Counted from the first letter of the stretch, positions 49,602 through 59,304 are shown. The stretch: DNA of 64,000 bases from an uncultured Algibacter sp. (GCA_947499935.1 CANMQH010000011.1:57813-121812); one strand, 5' to 3'. Notes: generated by a model not told the origin, from the sequence alone. Program-made: numbers and translations.

Positions 49602-51779
49602 ATGAAGTATTTTTTTTATACTCTAGTTGTTTTTTTAAAGTGTGTTTTCTTGGCTTATGCACAGCAAAAAACAACGATGCCTATAGATTCTGTTTACAAA
49701 GAAGTAGACAGAGCCTTCGAGCTTGCTAAAAAAAGTAGGTATGGGGAGGCTATAGAAATTAGTAATAGTTTATTAAATTATTCACGAAATACAAGAGATC
49801 AAAGACTTAAGGCTAAAATTTATAATGTTTTAGGAACAGCTCATTTTTTTGCTGGAAACGATTCGTTAAGTTTTGATTTTTTGTTTAAATCAAAAGATTT
49901 ATTCATTAAAATAAAAGATACCTCTAAAATAATTATCGCATACAACAACATAGGTGTTAATTATAGGTATTTAGGGAATTTGGATGAGTCTAACGCTTAT
50001 TTTAAAAAATCTTTAGAATTAGCAGAGAAAGGTAACTCTCAAAAAGATTTAGTGCACCCACTTTATAATATCGGTTTAAATCTAATTAGTAGAAATAAAG
50101 ATACCCTCAACGATTTAACAGAGGGTTTAATGTATCTCAAGCGTGGAGAGCAGCTAGCCGAGAAATTTTATGAACACAAAAGTATTGTTGCAGAATTTTA
50201 TGAAACTTTAAGTTTTGTTTACAATAAATTAGGTGATAAAGAAGAGTCTCAAGCATATTATGACAGAACGATAGCTTATGCTAATAAACATAATTATTTA
50301 GATGTTTTAGCAGAGGCGCATTTGCAAAGAGCAGAAATTCAGGCAGACAAAAATAATTTTGAACAAGCGTATAGTACTTATAAAAAGTACTCTTTGGTAA
50401 AAGATTCAATAAATTCAATTAAACAATTTGAAAAAGCAAAACAAGTTGAAGCCAATAATTTTATTAAAGAAAATAAAATAAAATTAAAACTTATAGAAAA
50501 CGAAAAAGCAATACAAGATTCGGTAATTGCAAAATCTAGAGTGTTTAATATAGCATTAATGGTATTTATTTTAATGCTTTTACTTTTTGCTTTTTTTGTA
50601 TTTAAAAAGAATAAAGAATTAAAACTAGCAAAAATAAGGGCAGAACGATTATCTAAGGTTAAAAGTGATTTTTATTCGGAAATAAGCCATGAACTTAGAA
50701 CGCCATTATATGCTGTAATAGAATTATCTGGACTGTTATTAAAAGAAAATGTAAATGCAACACATAAGGAATACCTAGAATCATTAAAGTTTTCAGGTAA
50801 CCATTTAATGTCTTTAATAAATAATGTCCTAGAGCTTAATAGTGTCGAATCAGGTAAAATGAGACTTCAAATATCTAATTTCGATTTAAAGAATCTTATA
50901 TCTAATATTATAGATAGCTTAGAGTATGCATTAAGAGATAGTAATAATTCTATATCCTTAAAGTATGATAGTACCATTCCAAGACCTATAGTAGGCGACT
51001 CATTAAAACTATCTCAAGTTTTAATTAACTTGATTTCAAATGCTATAAAATTCACTAATAATGGGCATATAGAAATCGTAATTAATAAGGTTGAAGACGT
51101 AAATGATAACATAAAAATTTATTTTAAAATATCAGATAATGGGTTAGGAATATCGTTAGACAAACAATCTCAAATTTTTGAAGATTTTTATCAAGAATTA
51201 GATAAAAATTCTAAATCTTATAAAGGTACAGGATTAGGTTTGGCAATTGTAAAACGTATGCTTACAGCTATGGGCAGCGATATTCAAGTCATAAGCAAAG
51301 AAAATGAAGGCTCTACATTCTGGTTTGAACTTACGTTTCAAAAAAGTACAAGCGATAGTTTGCCTAACGAAAATTATAAAAATTTACTTGAAGAATTACA
51401 AGATTATACCTTTTTAGTCGTAGATGATAATAAAATTAATTTGCTCGTTACTAGAAAAGTATTAGATCAATTAAAAATAAAATCTAAAACTGTAGATTCT
51501 GGGCTAAAGGCTATAGAGATAGCTAAAAACGAAAATTTTGATTGTATATTAATGGATTTACATATGCCAGAAATGGATGGTTTTGAAACCACTAAGTATA
51601 TTCGTGAGTTTAATCTCGAAGTGCCAATTGTAGCATTAACTGCAGCATCTACTGAGGAAGTGGAAAACAAAATAAATGATTATGATATTGATGCTTATGT
51701 ATTAAAGCCTTTTATAATTAATGAGTTTGTTGAAACGATTAACAGAGTTATAAAAAACAAGCCTAATACCCTTACTTAG
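49602..51779 (+). CDS. TPR-containing hybrid sensor histidine kinase (copy 3)
   Basis: This 725-residue protein shares the layout of the kinases at 4 kb and 21.4 kb: signal peptide (FFYTLVVFLKCVFLAYAQ), TPR-like repeats to about residue 300, a membrane helix (VFNIALMVFILMLLLFAFFVF), HisKA with ISHELRTPLYAV, HATPase (LINLISNAIKF, DNGLGIS, GTGLGLAI) and a C-terminal receiver (VVDDN, phospho-acceptor Asp in CILMDLHMP, ALTAAS, LKPF). No output domain. HELRTPLYAV is identical to copy 2 while copy 1 reads HELRTPLYGV, so copies 2 and 3 may be closer relatives. The gene stands alone after the SulP transporter; a functional link is unsupported. Confidence 0.9.
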   Translation: MKYFFYTLVVFLKCVFLAYAQQKTTMPIDSVYKEVDRAFELAKKSRYGEAIEISNSLLNYSRNTRDQRLKAKIYNVLGTAHFFAGNDSLSFDFLFKSKDLFIKIKDTSKIIIAYNNIGVNYRYLGNLDESNAYFKKSLELAEKGNSQKDLVHPLYNIGLNLISRNKDTLNDLTEGLMYLKRGEQLAEKFYEHKSIVAEFYETLSFVYNKLGDKEESQAYYDRTIAYANKHNYLDVLAEAHLQRAEIQADKNNFEQAYSTYKKYSLVKDSINSIKQFEKAKQVEANNFIKENKIKLKLIENEKAIQDSVIAKSRVFNIALMVFILMLLLFAFFVFKKNKELKLAKIRAERLSKVKSDFYSEISHELRTPLYAVIELSGLLLKENVNATHKEYLESLKFSGNHLMSLINNVLELNSVESGKMRLQISNFDLKNLISNIIDSLEYALRDSNNSISLKYDSTIPRPIVGDSLKLSQVLINLISNAIKFTNNGHIEIVINKVEDVNDNIKIYFKISDNGLGISLDKQSQIFEDFYQELDKNSKSYKGTGLGLAIVKRMLTAMGSDIQVISKENEGSTFWFELTFQKSTSDSLPNENYKNLLEELQDYTFLVVDDNKINLLVTRKVLDQLKIKSKTVDSGLKAIEIAKNENFDCILMDLHMPEMDGFETTKYIREFNLEVPIVALTAASTEEVENKINDYDIDAYVLKPFIINEFVETINRVIKNKPNTLT

Positions 51780-51837
51780 TATAGGCTTAGTAGATAAATT
51801 TATCTGTATTTATTAGACTTAAGTTCAACTTTATAAA

Positions 51838-52284
51838 TTATCTCATAGGTCTTTTTAATTGTTCTTTAACTCTGTCAAACGATTTTTTGCTAGCACGTTC
51901 CCATCGGTAAATAGTATATTTTTTATTTTTGTTGGTTTCGTATTTAGCATTGGCTTCTCTAACTTTATTAGCCCAATTAAAACGTTTTTTAATTATGATT
52001 TTTATAAAATCATTAGATTGCTCAAATCCTTCTAAAGCATTTAAAGCGGCAATAGATACATTCTGAACTTTGTCATCAATACGTTTAAGTAAAACAGGTA
52101 TAGATGATGGTGAGCCTATATCACCCAATGCGTTAGCAGCCATTAATCTTGTATTATAATGCCCATGGATTAAGGCGAATTCTAGTTTCTTCACTTGCGT
52201 GTTTTTTGCCCAAAAAGACATTGCATGTTGAGAAGGCTCAATCATTTTTAATTTAAAAAGTAGATATACGATTTTGTAATACAT
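51838..52284 (-). CDS. HEAT-repeat protein, small
   Basis: This 148-residue protein contains at least two HEAT/PBS-lyase-like repeats: TRLMAANALGDIGSPSSIPVLLKRIDD and VSIAALNALEGFEQSN. A hydrophobic N-terminus (MYYKIVYLLFKLKM) could be a membrane anchor and the C-terminus is strongly basic. HEAT repeats mediate protein-protein contacts; no enzymatic role is implied. I do not recognise a named family. It converges on hybrid kinase copy 3 and lies downstream of a 334-bp non-coding stretch that holds a long inverted repeat. Confidence 0.7.
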   Translation of the reverse strand: MYYKIVYLLFKLKMIEPSQHAMSFWAKNTQVKKLEFALIHGHYNTRLMAANALGDIGSPSSIPVLLKRIDDKVQNVSIAALNALEGFEQSNDFIKIIIKKRFNWANKVREANAKYETNKNKKYTIYRWERASKKSFDRVKEQLKRPMR

Positions 52285-52489
52285 ATTATAAGTTTTTAGA
52301 CATTAATTTTTAGATAAGAATGCTGTCTGTTTTTACGGATTTTAATAAGAAGTTTATTAAGATTCAGTTTTGAGCATGTATCAAAACCAGATAAACCCTT
52401 TATAGAGAAACTATAAAACTGTTTCAATGTATTAGTCTAGAATTTAATAAAATTGTTACGGATTGGTAAATTTTATTTTTGGAAAAGAA

Positions 52490-52550
52490 TTATGCGTGGT
52501 AAATCTTGGTATATGCTATTTTTAACTATATAAAGATTTACCACGCATAA
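52490..52550. repeat. Long intergenic inverted repeat (18-bp perfect arms)
   Basis: TTATGCGTGGTAAATCTT (52490-52507) is the exact inverse of the sequence at 52533-52550, with a 25-nt loop. It is the only structure I see in the 334-bp gap between the DUF1501 and HEAT-repeat genes (52285-52618). It could be the 3' stem-loop or terminator of the DUF1501 transcript, although the following sequence (TTCTTTTCC) is only moderately T-rich, or a small mobile-element relic. Confidence 0.85.
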
Positions 52551-52618
52551 ATACATGAAGTTATGTGTGAGGAATGTTTTCTAAAATATAATTTTAGAAA
52601 GTAATATTTTTTACAAAA

Positions 52619-54259
52619 TTATATTTTGATGGTTTTGTGTGTCTCTTTATTTCCACCAGCATAAATCTCAAAAATATAAACACCCCGACTTAAATGAAAT
52701 AAGTTTAGCGTTAATTTTCCATTTGTAATTGTGCCTGTATCGCTAATTATTAAAACACCAGAACTATTGTATATCTTGTAGTTTAGGGTAGTGTTTCCAT
52801 TATCAATTCCAGATATGTTTACACTGTCTCTAAAAGGATTTGGATATACAAGCCATCTTTTATCTATACTTTCATTTGTAGTTGTAGACAATGCGCCTCC
52901 AAAACAAGCACTATCTAGTTTAAATTCATCTTTTAAAATATTGTCTAGTTTTAGATTAGTAAAACTGTCATTTATGGTATGATTAAAAAATGTAGTATTT
53001 ATAATGCTATCTTCGGCACCAAGAAAATCTTGAAGTAAGGTCGCAAAAGTTTGTCTGTAATCGTATTGTACAGTCTGTATTTGAAAATTATTACTATTGG
53101 TAGCTTCTGTTAAATCTGGGTTGGTACCCGAAACACCGCCAGCTACAGGTTTTCCAAACATAAACATGGGAGCTATTTCACCATGATCTGTTCCAAAATT
53201 ACCGTTCTCAGCAGCTTTTCTTCCAAATTCTGAAAATGTTATACCAACAACATCATCAGCTAAATTTTGATTTTCTAAATCTTTAGTAAAAGCTTCTATA
53301 GCACCAGATAATTCTGTTAGTAAATCGTGATGTCTACCAATAACATTGCCAGCGCCTTGTACTTGCGCATTATGAGTATCAAAACCAGATAAACGCACCA
53401 TATAAACTTTAGACCCTAAATCTCCACTAATTAAACGGGCTACTGTTTTTAGTTGGTTAGAGATGTCTGTGTCTGGGTAGTTCTCGTCGTTTTTACCAGA
53501 ATTAAAAGCGTTGGATATAGATTGTGCATATGTATTAGATAAATTGTCTGTATCGTTTATAAACTCTAATTGCTTGCCGTAATCAGAATCTGGAATGTTA
53601 GTTGGTCTAGCGCCTCCTAATCCATTTAAAACAGAATAAAAACCAGCGGGGTCTTGTCCTGTAATGTTTAACGATAACCCGTGTGCTTCTTCAGCATGGA
53701 AACCCAAAGAGGTTTTATTTGAGCCAATTTCTACAGCTAACGGAAAGGGTTCAAGAATTGAATCTGCATAATATTGCTCCATAAATCGACCAATCCACCC
53801 GGTGTCTCCTCCATTGAGAAGACTATTACCATCGTTTCCTGATAAATATAAATCGGTAGACTTAAAATGACTTTTATTTTGCGAAGGATAACCTACAGAT
53901 TGCATAATATGCAGCAAATCATTATCATATAAAGATTTAAAACCAGTAAGCGCAGGGTTTAAACCAATTTGCTGATTGGATGGTAACGATGTGTCTAAGG
54001 TTATATATTTATTGGTGCCAGATTCAGGAACCTTGATAGTAGGTCTTAAATTGCTATAAATGTCGTATTGATTTAATGGGATTATGGTATTTAACCCATC
54101 ATTAGCACCTGCTAAATTTATAAGCACTAATTTTCTATTAGAAATATCTGGACAATTTGCAAACGGCACAAAAGATTTTAATGCAGCTTGAAGTTGAAAT
54201 GGTGTTAATCCAACTACAGATGCAGATGCCGAAAGTTTTATAAAATTTCTTCTTTTCAT
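52619..54259 (-). CDS. DUF1501 protein with Tat signal and type IX sorting domain
   Basis: This 546-residue protein starts MKRRNFIKLSASASVVGLTP, a twin-arginine signal, so export is probably as a folded protein. The main domain is DUF1501, a sulfatase-like/alkaline-phosphatase-like fold family (ISNRKLVLINLAGANDGLNT, then TFSEFGRKAAENGNFGTDHGE). Residues about 465-546 form a type A T9SS C-terminal domain: WLVYPNPFRDSVNISG and the closing LSRGVYIFEIYAGGNKETHKTIKI. Tat export followed by T9SS secretion predicts a final place at or beyond the cell surface. It starts 11 bp after the DUF1800 gene, its usual partner. The biochemical role is unknown. Confidence 0.9.
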   Translation of the reverse strand: MKRRNFIKLSASASVVGLTPFQLQAALKSFVPFANCPDISNRKLVLINLAGANDGLNTIIPLNQYDIYSNLRPTIKVPESGTNKYITLDTSLPSNQQIGLNPALTGFKSLYDNDLLHIMQSVGYPSQNKSHFKSTDLYLSGNDGNSLLNGGDTGWIGRFMEQYYADSILEPFPLAVEIGSNKTSLGFHAEEAHGLSLNITGQDPAGFYSVLNGLGGARPTNIPDSDYGKQLEFINDTDNLSNTYAQSISNAFNSGKNDENYPDTDISNQLKTVARLISGDLGSKVYMVRLSGFDTHNAQVQGAGNVIGRHHDLLTELSGAIEAFTKDLENQNLADDVVGITFSEFGRKAAENGNFGTDHGEIAPMFMFGKPVAGGVSGTNPDLTEATNSNNFQIQTVQYDYRQTFATLLQDFLGAEDSIINTTFFNHTINDSFTNLKLDNILKDEFKLDSACFGGALSTTTNESIDKRWLVYPNPFRDSVNISGIDNGNTTLNYKIYNSSGVLIISDTGTITNGKLTLNLFHLSRGVYIFEIYAGGNKETHKTIKI

Positions 54260-54270
54260 TTTATTGTGTC

Positions 54271-55911
54271 TTACATGAGTTGAAATTCGGCTGCATTTAC
54301 CATAGCAGTAACAAGTGCATTTAATCGCGTTCTTACTGATGCATCTTGGTTATCGTTTAAATATTGAGACCATAAATCAGTCCAATAATAATCAGGGAAA
54401 CCTTCATCTACCAAAAAGGTTTTAAAGTAATCTACCCTTGCGGTGTCTATGGCTTCTGGATAAAGTAAATTGGCAATGTCTGTAATTAACAAATTTGGGT
54501 CAGATGGTGTAGCTGTTTTATTTTTTACAAACAATAGTGTGTCTATTTGTGTGGAAATCCTACCAGCTGTAATGGTGTTTTTACCAACGACCAAACTTTC
54601 AATAAGTTTATATCGTCCTATTAGTGTATTGGATGAAAACCAATTTCTGTCAAATCCAGGTTCTTGATAGTAAGCAGGGTAACCTGCAACTGAGTCTGGA
54701 TTGTAAAACTCCATGCCAGCAGATTTAAAATACGTGTTGTGAATAAACCTTAAAAAGAAACTAATATAAAACTCAGATGGATTTGTTGTTGGATTTGGAT
54801 AGTTGACACTAAATAATGAGCATATCTCCGAGAGCTGTTGTAGCGGGCTCTTAATTATAGCTCCAATAATATTATCTGTTGCATCACTATCATCTGCATC
54901 ATAAAAATGCTCGCTAGAAAGTAATGTTTTTACAACAGGTAAAATTTCATAATCATTATTAATTAATATTTGAGATAGCGGTGTTATAATATCGGTCTCA
55001 ACAGTATCATTCCATTCACTTTTAACAAAATAGCGATAAATTTTTCTGCAATATGCTTTTGCGGTTTCTGGTTGTGCAAAAACCATATCTACAAAATCAT
55101 CTAGCTCTCGTTGCATATCGTTAGCACTAGTTGCTCCCCGTATAACTTGATTGCCAAAAGCACTGCTAAATGTTTTGTCATTTGTATCATGCTGGTTAAA
55201 GTTAGATAAGCCTTTAGGTAAATTAGTGTCAGGGTCTATAATGGAGCGGTCTTGGCTAGCTTTAAATCCAGAAAATACTTTAGCAGCCTGCTGTATATCA
55301 ACTTCTGTATAATTTGTGTAATTATCTGCACCAATTTGTTCTCCTTTTAAAATAGTAAAAAGCTCTAAATACTCACGAGCATAATTTTCGTTAGGATTAT
55401 TCTTGTTATTCTGTGTATTATTTAGATAATTCAGCATAGAAGTATCTAAGGTTATTTTTTTTGCTAGAGATTTTATATTTCCAAGCGCATAATAATCTAG
55501 TAATCTAATATGATCAAAAAAGTGTGTTGATGTGGCAGAACCAGAATCTTTACCTATGGTAAAACTTGTGTGTAAAAAAAACGATAATTTATGCTTTAAG
55601 TTTATTTGGTTCATCGCATTATGCCACCACCATGCAGTAACATGGGCTCTTTTTCTAGGTTGATTACTAAAAGAGTTTGCAGGTTCTGTTGATGAGGTCC
55701 AAAATCCTTCAGGGCTTCCTTGTGGCAAAGGTTCATAGGGTTCAGCTAGTATGTTACTTGTTGCTGTTGTAAGGCTATTTACAGCTGCTGTTGCTGTCAT
55801 GCCTGTAAAGGTTTCTAACTGTTCTTTCGTAAAATTAAAAGTAGCTCTTCGTAATAAATGTTTAGCTTTTCTTAAATCTAAATTAGAACCCAGTGGGGAA
55901 AGTGATGCCAT
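54271..55911 (-). CDS. DUF1800 family protein
   Basis: This 546-residue protein has the DUF1800 landmarks: KAKHLLRRATFNFTKEQL at the start, VTAWWWHNAMNQINLKHKLSFFLHTSFT, NENYAREYLELFTI and the closing WSQYLNDNQDASVRTRLNALVTAMVNAAEFQL. The family is large and nearly always encoded next to a DUF1501 protein, as here. I see no N-terminal signal peptide, in contrast to its Tat/T9SS-exported partner, so it may be cytoplasmic or exported as a complex. It follows the TonB receptor gene after 102 bp on the same strand. Function unknown. Confidence 0.88.
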   Translation of the reverse strand: MASLSPLGSNLDLRKAKHLLRRATFNFTKEQLETFTGMTATAAVNSLTTATSNILAEPYEPLPQGSPEGFWTSSTEPANSFSNQPRKRAHVTAWWWHNAMNQINLKHKLSFFLHTSFTIGKDSGSATSTHFFDHIRLLDYYALGNIKSLAKKITLDTSMLNYLNNTQNNKNNPNENYAREYLELFTILKGEQIGADNYTNYTEVDIQQAAKVFSGFKASQDRSIIDPDTNLPKGLSNFNQHDTNDKTFSSAFGNQVIRGATSANDMQRELDDFVDMVFAQPETAKAYCRKIYRYFVKSEWNDTVETDIITPLSQILINNDYEILPVVKTLLSSEHFYDADDSDATDNIIGAIIKSPLQQLSEICSLFSVNYPNPTTNPSEFYISFFLRFIHNTYFKSAGMEFYNPDSVAGYPAYYQEPGFDRNWFSSNTLIGRYKLIESLVVGKNTITAGRISTQIDTLLFVKNKTATPSDPNLLITDIANLLYPEAIDTARVDYFKTFLVDEGFPDYYWTDLWSQYLNDNQDASVRTRLNALVTAMVNAAEFQLM

Positions 55912-56013
55912 TAATTATTGTTTTTACCAATGTACGTAATATTTCATAAAAACATTATATACGTTAAAATATTTACAATTAGACTTTGAAATGGCTAGAA
56001 AGTTTAATTAAAC

Positions 56014-58323
56014 TCAAAAATTAACTCTAAAACTTAAATTTGTTGTAATACCAAGGGACTCATTTTCAATTTTATTAATTTGATTTTCATTATCCAAATT
56101 GTAATATGTATTTATAATATTCCTTCGGCTTAGGGCATTCCATACTGATGCACCAACAGTAGCACGAGTATTACCTGATAAATTGAATTTATATGTTACT
56201 GAGTAATCTGTACGAACATAATCTTTTAGTTTTTCTGCGTTGGGAGATAAATAATTTATTTGACGGTCATTATTTGGACTGTTAAAAATAGGTTCGGTTG
56301 TTGGTTTTCCAGAATGCCAATTTAAACCTAGTGCTATTTTAAGATTGCGATTGGTATATGTTCCTGCTAAAGTTAGTGCGTGGTTTATATCTACATTATT
56401 GGGGAATGCTTTACCGTTATTAAGATTATCAAATAGATAATTATTAGTGCTATACGAGTAGGATATCCAGCTGCTTAATGTGTTATTAAATTGTTTGTTT
56501 ACTAAAAAGTCAAGACCTTTAATTGTATAGCTGCCTGTGCTATTAATAAACTGAAACTGATTTTGAAAACCTTGACTTCTAGTTGTAATTCCATCTACTT
56601 TTTTTATATAAGCTTCTGTGCTAATTAATAATTTGTTTTGATTGTAATGTAATCCTGCAGATACTTGTTTGCTTTTTATAACAGGTATAGTACCGTTATT
56701 AGCGAGTACCCATCTTCGTTTTTCTATACCTAAAAAATCGTTTTGTAAATCGATAATCTGCGAAGTCGTTTGGCTTTTGTATTCGCCCAAAATATCAAAT
56801 CTAAAATGATTGAAAAAACGTTGACTAAAACTTAATCTAGGTTCTAAAAATAATAAATCTAATTTTTCAATATAATTAAGTCGGCTTCCTATATTTAATT
56901 TTGTTGTTGCATTATTAGGTAATAAAAGCGCTTCTGCATAAATAGCATGGCTTTTTATAACTTCTTTTATAAAACGTCTAAAAACAGGATTGTTAACATT
57001 TTCAAGATTGCTAATTCCAACTTCTGTAAATTGGTAACCACCATTTAATTTTATTTGATTGCTTATGGCATAATCAATATCAAGTTTTGCTGTAATATCT
57101 AAAACTTCATTTTTTTGTATTAATCGCTGGTTATTTAAGATATCAAAATTTATGGCATCCAAATTATAATTGGATAAGTAAACTTGCGAAGTGGTAGTGA
57201 ATTTGTTATTCCAATCTCTAGTGTAAGTTATGCCAGTAGCGGTATTACGCTGCGATAGCTTACTGTTTAAAGCTTCGTTTTGGTCATTAATGGTAGATTG
57301 CTCATCATAATTTAAGGTGTTATTTACATTTAAAAAATGAAACCTTAATTTGTCTTTTTTTGAAATATCGTATAATAACTTAGTTGTGATGTCGTAAAAA
57401 TAAAACCTTTCATTTTGCGAAATAGAATTTTCAGATTCTGTAAAATCAGAATCCTGAAAAATACGTTTGAAGTATTGGTCGTATGTTGTGGTATTTATAA
57501 GGTCTGTTATGGAGCGTCTTGTAGAAAATTGTAATCCTATTTTTTTTGAAATCGGAATTTTAGCATGACCATCAAAATTTATAAAATTTAATCCTAAACC
57601 TCCGCTAAAATTATGGTTAACATTATTGGGCAGCTGCATATCTATAACGCTAGAAACGCCATCACCATATTTTGCACGGCTTCCGTTTTTATAAACATTA
57701 ATACGTTGGGTTGTATGTGGGTTAAACGCAGATATTAAACCGAAAAAATGACCAGATTGATACATTTTTATACCATCCCATAATAATAAATTCTGATCAT
57801 GCGTGCCTCCACGAACATTAATATTAGACACTGTTTCATCGGTACTTAGTACGCCAGGAATAGCCTGGATAGTTTGTAAAATGTCTGGTTCAATAAGCCC
57901 TGGAAGAATACCAAATGATTCGGGTTTTATGGTAAGCGAGCCATCGCTTAATTTTGCAATTCCTGTTGTTAGATAGTTGGTTATAACAATTTTTTCAAGA
58001 TTTTGAATTTTAAAAGAGGTACGGTCTTTTATGGTTTTTTTTATAGCTATAAAACCATTGTCTAATAATTCAAAATCCAGTTGAGTTTGGTTTTTAAGCA
58101 TTTTTAAAGCATCCTCTAAAGATAATTTTCTGTTTGGTAGAATGCTTTTTTTATTTCGTATGAGATTATCTATATATGAAAATCTAACATTATACGTGTT
58201 TGATAATATTTCTAATATATTAATAAGAGGTTGCTTTTTATTTTGAACAGTTTGAGCATTTAGAAATGCAGCATTCAAAAAAAATAACATTATAATAATA
58301 AAAAAGCAATCTTTTTTAATCAC
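56014..58323 (-). CDS. TonB-dependent outer-membrane receptor with STN signalling domain
   Basis: This 769-residue protein has a signal peptide, then an STN (secretin/TonB short N-terminal) domain at about residues 25-95 (LINILEILSNTYNVRFSYIDN, LSLEDALKML), a plug domain (IVITNYLTTGIAKL, SNINVRGGTHDQNLLLWDG) and a 22-strand-type beta barrel ending in a C-terminal aromatic (LSFRVNF). The STN domain is the hallmark of receptors that talk to a FecR-type anti-sigma. It overlaps the fecR gene by 8 bp. There is no SusD partner, so it is not a classical glycan-utilisation pair. The ligand, whether a siderophore, metal or other nutrient, is unknown. Confidence 0.92.
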   Translation of the reverse strand: MIKKDCFFIIIMLFFLNAAFLNAQTVQNKKQPLINILEILSNTYNVRFSYIDNLIRNKKSILPNRKLSLEDALKMLKNQTQLDFELLDNGFIAIKKTIKDRTSFKIQNLEKIVITNYLTTGIAKLSDGSLTIKPESFGILPGLIEPDILQTIQAIPGVLSTDETVSNINVRGGTHDQNLLLWDGIKMYQSGHFFGLISAFNPHTTQRINVYKNGSRAKYGDGVSSVIDMQLPNNVNHNFSGGLGLNFINFDGHAKIPISKKIGLQFSTRRSITDLINTTTYDQYFKRIFQDSDFTESENSISQNERFYFYDITTKLLYDISKKDKLRFHFLNVNNTLNYDEQSTINDQNEALNSKLSQRNTATGITYTRDWNNKFTTTSQVYLSNYNLDAINFDILNNQRLIQKNEVLDITAKLDIDYAISNQIKLNGGYQFTEVGISNLENVNNPVFRRFIKEVIKSHAIYAEALLLPNNATTKLNIGSRLNYIEKLDLLFLEPRLSFSQRFFNHFRFDILGEYKSQTTSQIIDLQNDFLGIEKRRWVLANNGTIPVIKSKQVSAGLHYNQNKLLISTEAYIKKVDGITTRSQGFQNQFQFINSTGSYTIKGLDFLVNKQFNNTLSSWISYSYSTNNYLFDNLNNGKAFPNNVDINHALTLAGTYTNRNLKIALGLNWHSGKPTTEPIFNSPNNDRQINYLSPNAEKLKDYVRTDYSVTYKFNLSGNTRATVGASVWNALSRRNIINTYYNLDNENQINKIENESLGITTNLSFRVNF

Positions 58324-59215
58324 GTTTAAGTGTTATACGCTGTTTAGATTTATTGTAACTTACATTAAGGGGTAGTGTTATAGATTTTAATGCTAAATCA
58401 ATATTGTCGTGTGCAAAACTACCCGTAAATAATTGATTTTTATCGATATTTATTAAGGTAATCTGGACATTATATTGTCTTTCAAATTCATTAATAACTT
58501 CAATATACGGTAAGCTTTTAAACGTACTTGCGTTATTTAACCACGAAGGCATGGTACGGTTTTCTTTTTCTTTAGCAATTATTTTCCCGTTGATAATTAA
58601 AAAGCTTTTTCCGCGTTTTAGTTTTGTTTCTTGAGAACGGTATGAGACTCCAACTAAACCTTCGTAGCAAATAACTTCAAAATAATTAAGGCGATGTTTT
58701 ACGTTAAATTGTGTACCATATACAGTAACTATACCTGTTTCTGTTTTTACTTTAAATGATGATCCCTTGGCTACTTTAAAAAAAGCTTCCCCATTAAGGT
58801 TTACCTCGCGTTCTTGGTTCCAATTACTTTTGTTAAATGCAAGGCTAGACATGGCATTGAGCGACACTGTAGAGGCATCGGGTAGTTTTATAGTAGTTTT
58901 TTGAGCAAACTCTGTAGCTACGGTCGTATCTAATGTGGTTGTAAAATAATAGGCGCTAAAGCATATGGCTAAAACGGCAGCAATGCGCATAAATGGCTTG
59001 AGCCAATTTGTAGAAGACTTTTTATCGATATTAATTTTAGATAAGACGCTTTCTAATTCTTTTTCAGTGTTATAATCTTGTGCTTTAAAAGCTTGTAGAT
59101 TTTTATTGAGTTTAACCAATTCATCATAATCTTCAAGGCTTTTAAACGCTTCAAGTTCTTGGTCATTTAGATTATTATCTAACCATTTTGATATTAAAGT
59201 TTCTCTATTCATCAT
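58316..59215 (-). CDS. FecR-family anti-sigma regulator (DUF4974 type)
   Basis: This 299-residue protein has an N-terminal cytoplasmic anti-sigma segment (ISKWLDNNLNDQELEAFKSL), one membrane helix (FMRIAAVLAICFSAYYFTT), the periplasmic FecR domain (TIKLPDASTVSLNAMSSLAF, VNLNGEAFFKVAKG, VTVYGTQFNVKH) and a C-terminal DUF4974 domain (IDLALKSITLPLNVSY). FecR passes a ligand signal from the receptor's STN domain to the sigma factor. The next gene, for the receptor, overlaps by 8 bp. ATG 59215 or 59212 is the start. A GGGTAGG-N17-TGTTATATA sequence ends 12 nt upstream, separate from the sigma gene. Confidence 0.93.
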   Translation of the reverse strand: MMNRETLISKWLDNNLNDQELEAFKSLEDYDELVKLNKNLQAFKAQDYNTEKELESVLSKINIDKKSSTNWLKPFMRIAAVLAICFSAYYFTTTLDTTVATEFAQKTTIKLPDASTVSLNAMSSLAFNKSNWNQEREVNLNGEAFFKVAKGSSFKVKTETGIVTVYGTQFNVKHRLNYFEVICYEGLVGVSYRSQETKLKRGKSFLIINGKIIAKEKENRTMPSWLNNASTFKSLPYIEVINEFERQYNVQITLINIDKNQLFTGSFAHDNIDLALKSITLPLNVSYNKSKQRITLKRD

Positions 59216-59227
59216 TTTACATTCAAC

Positions 59228-59260
59228 TATATAACAGTTAACTTTTATTTTTTCCTACCC
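59228..59260 (-). promoter_or_regulatory. Putative ECF-sigma promoter of fecR (GGGTAGG-N17-TGTTATATA)
   Basis: On the minus strand GGGTAGG (59260-59254) and TGTTATATA (59236-59228) are separated by 17 nt. The same two blocks with the same spacing precede the divergent acidic lipoprotein gene at 59914. No other pair was seen in this window. Confidence 0.7.
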
Positions 59261-59304
59261 TTTAAATTAAAAAAATAGATTAATATTAATAAGCTCTAAC
59301 AATT

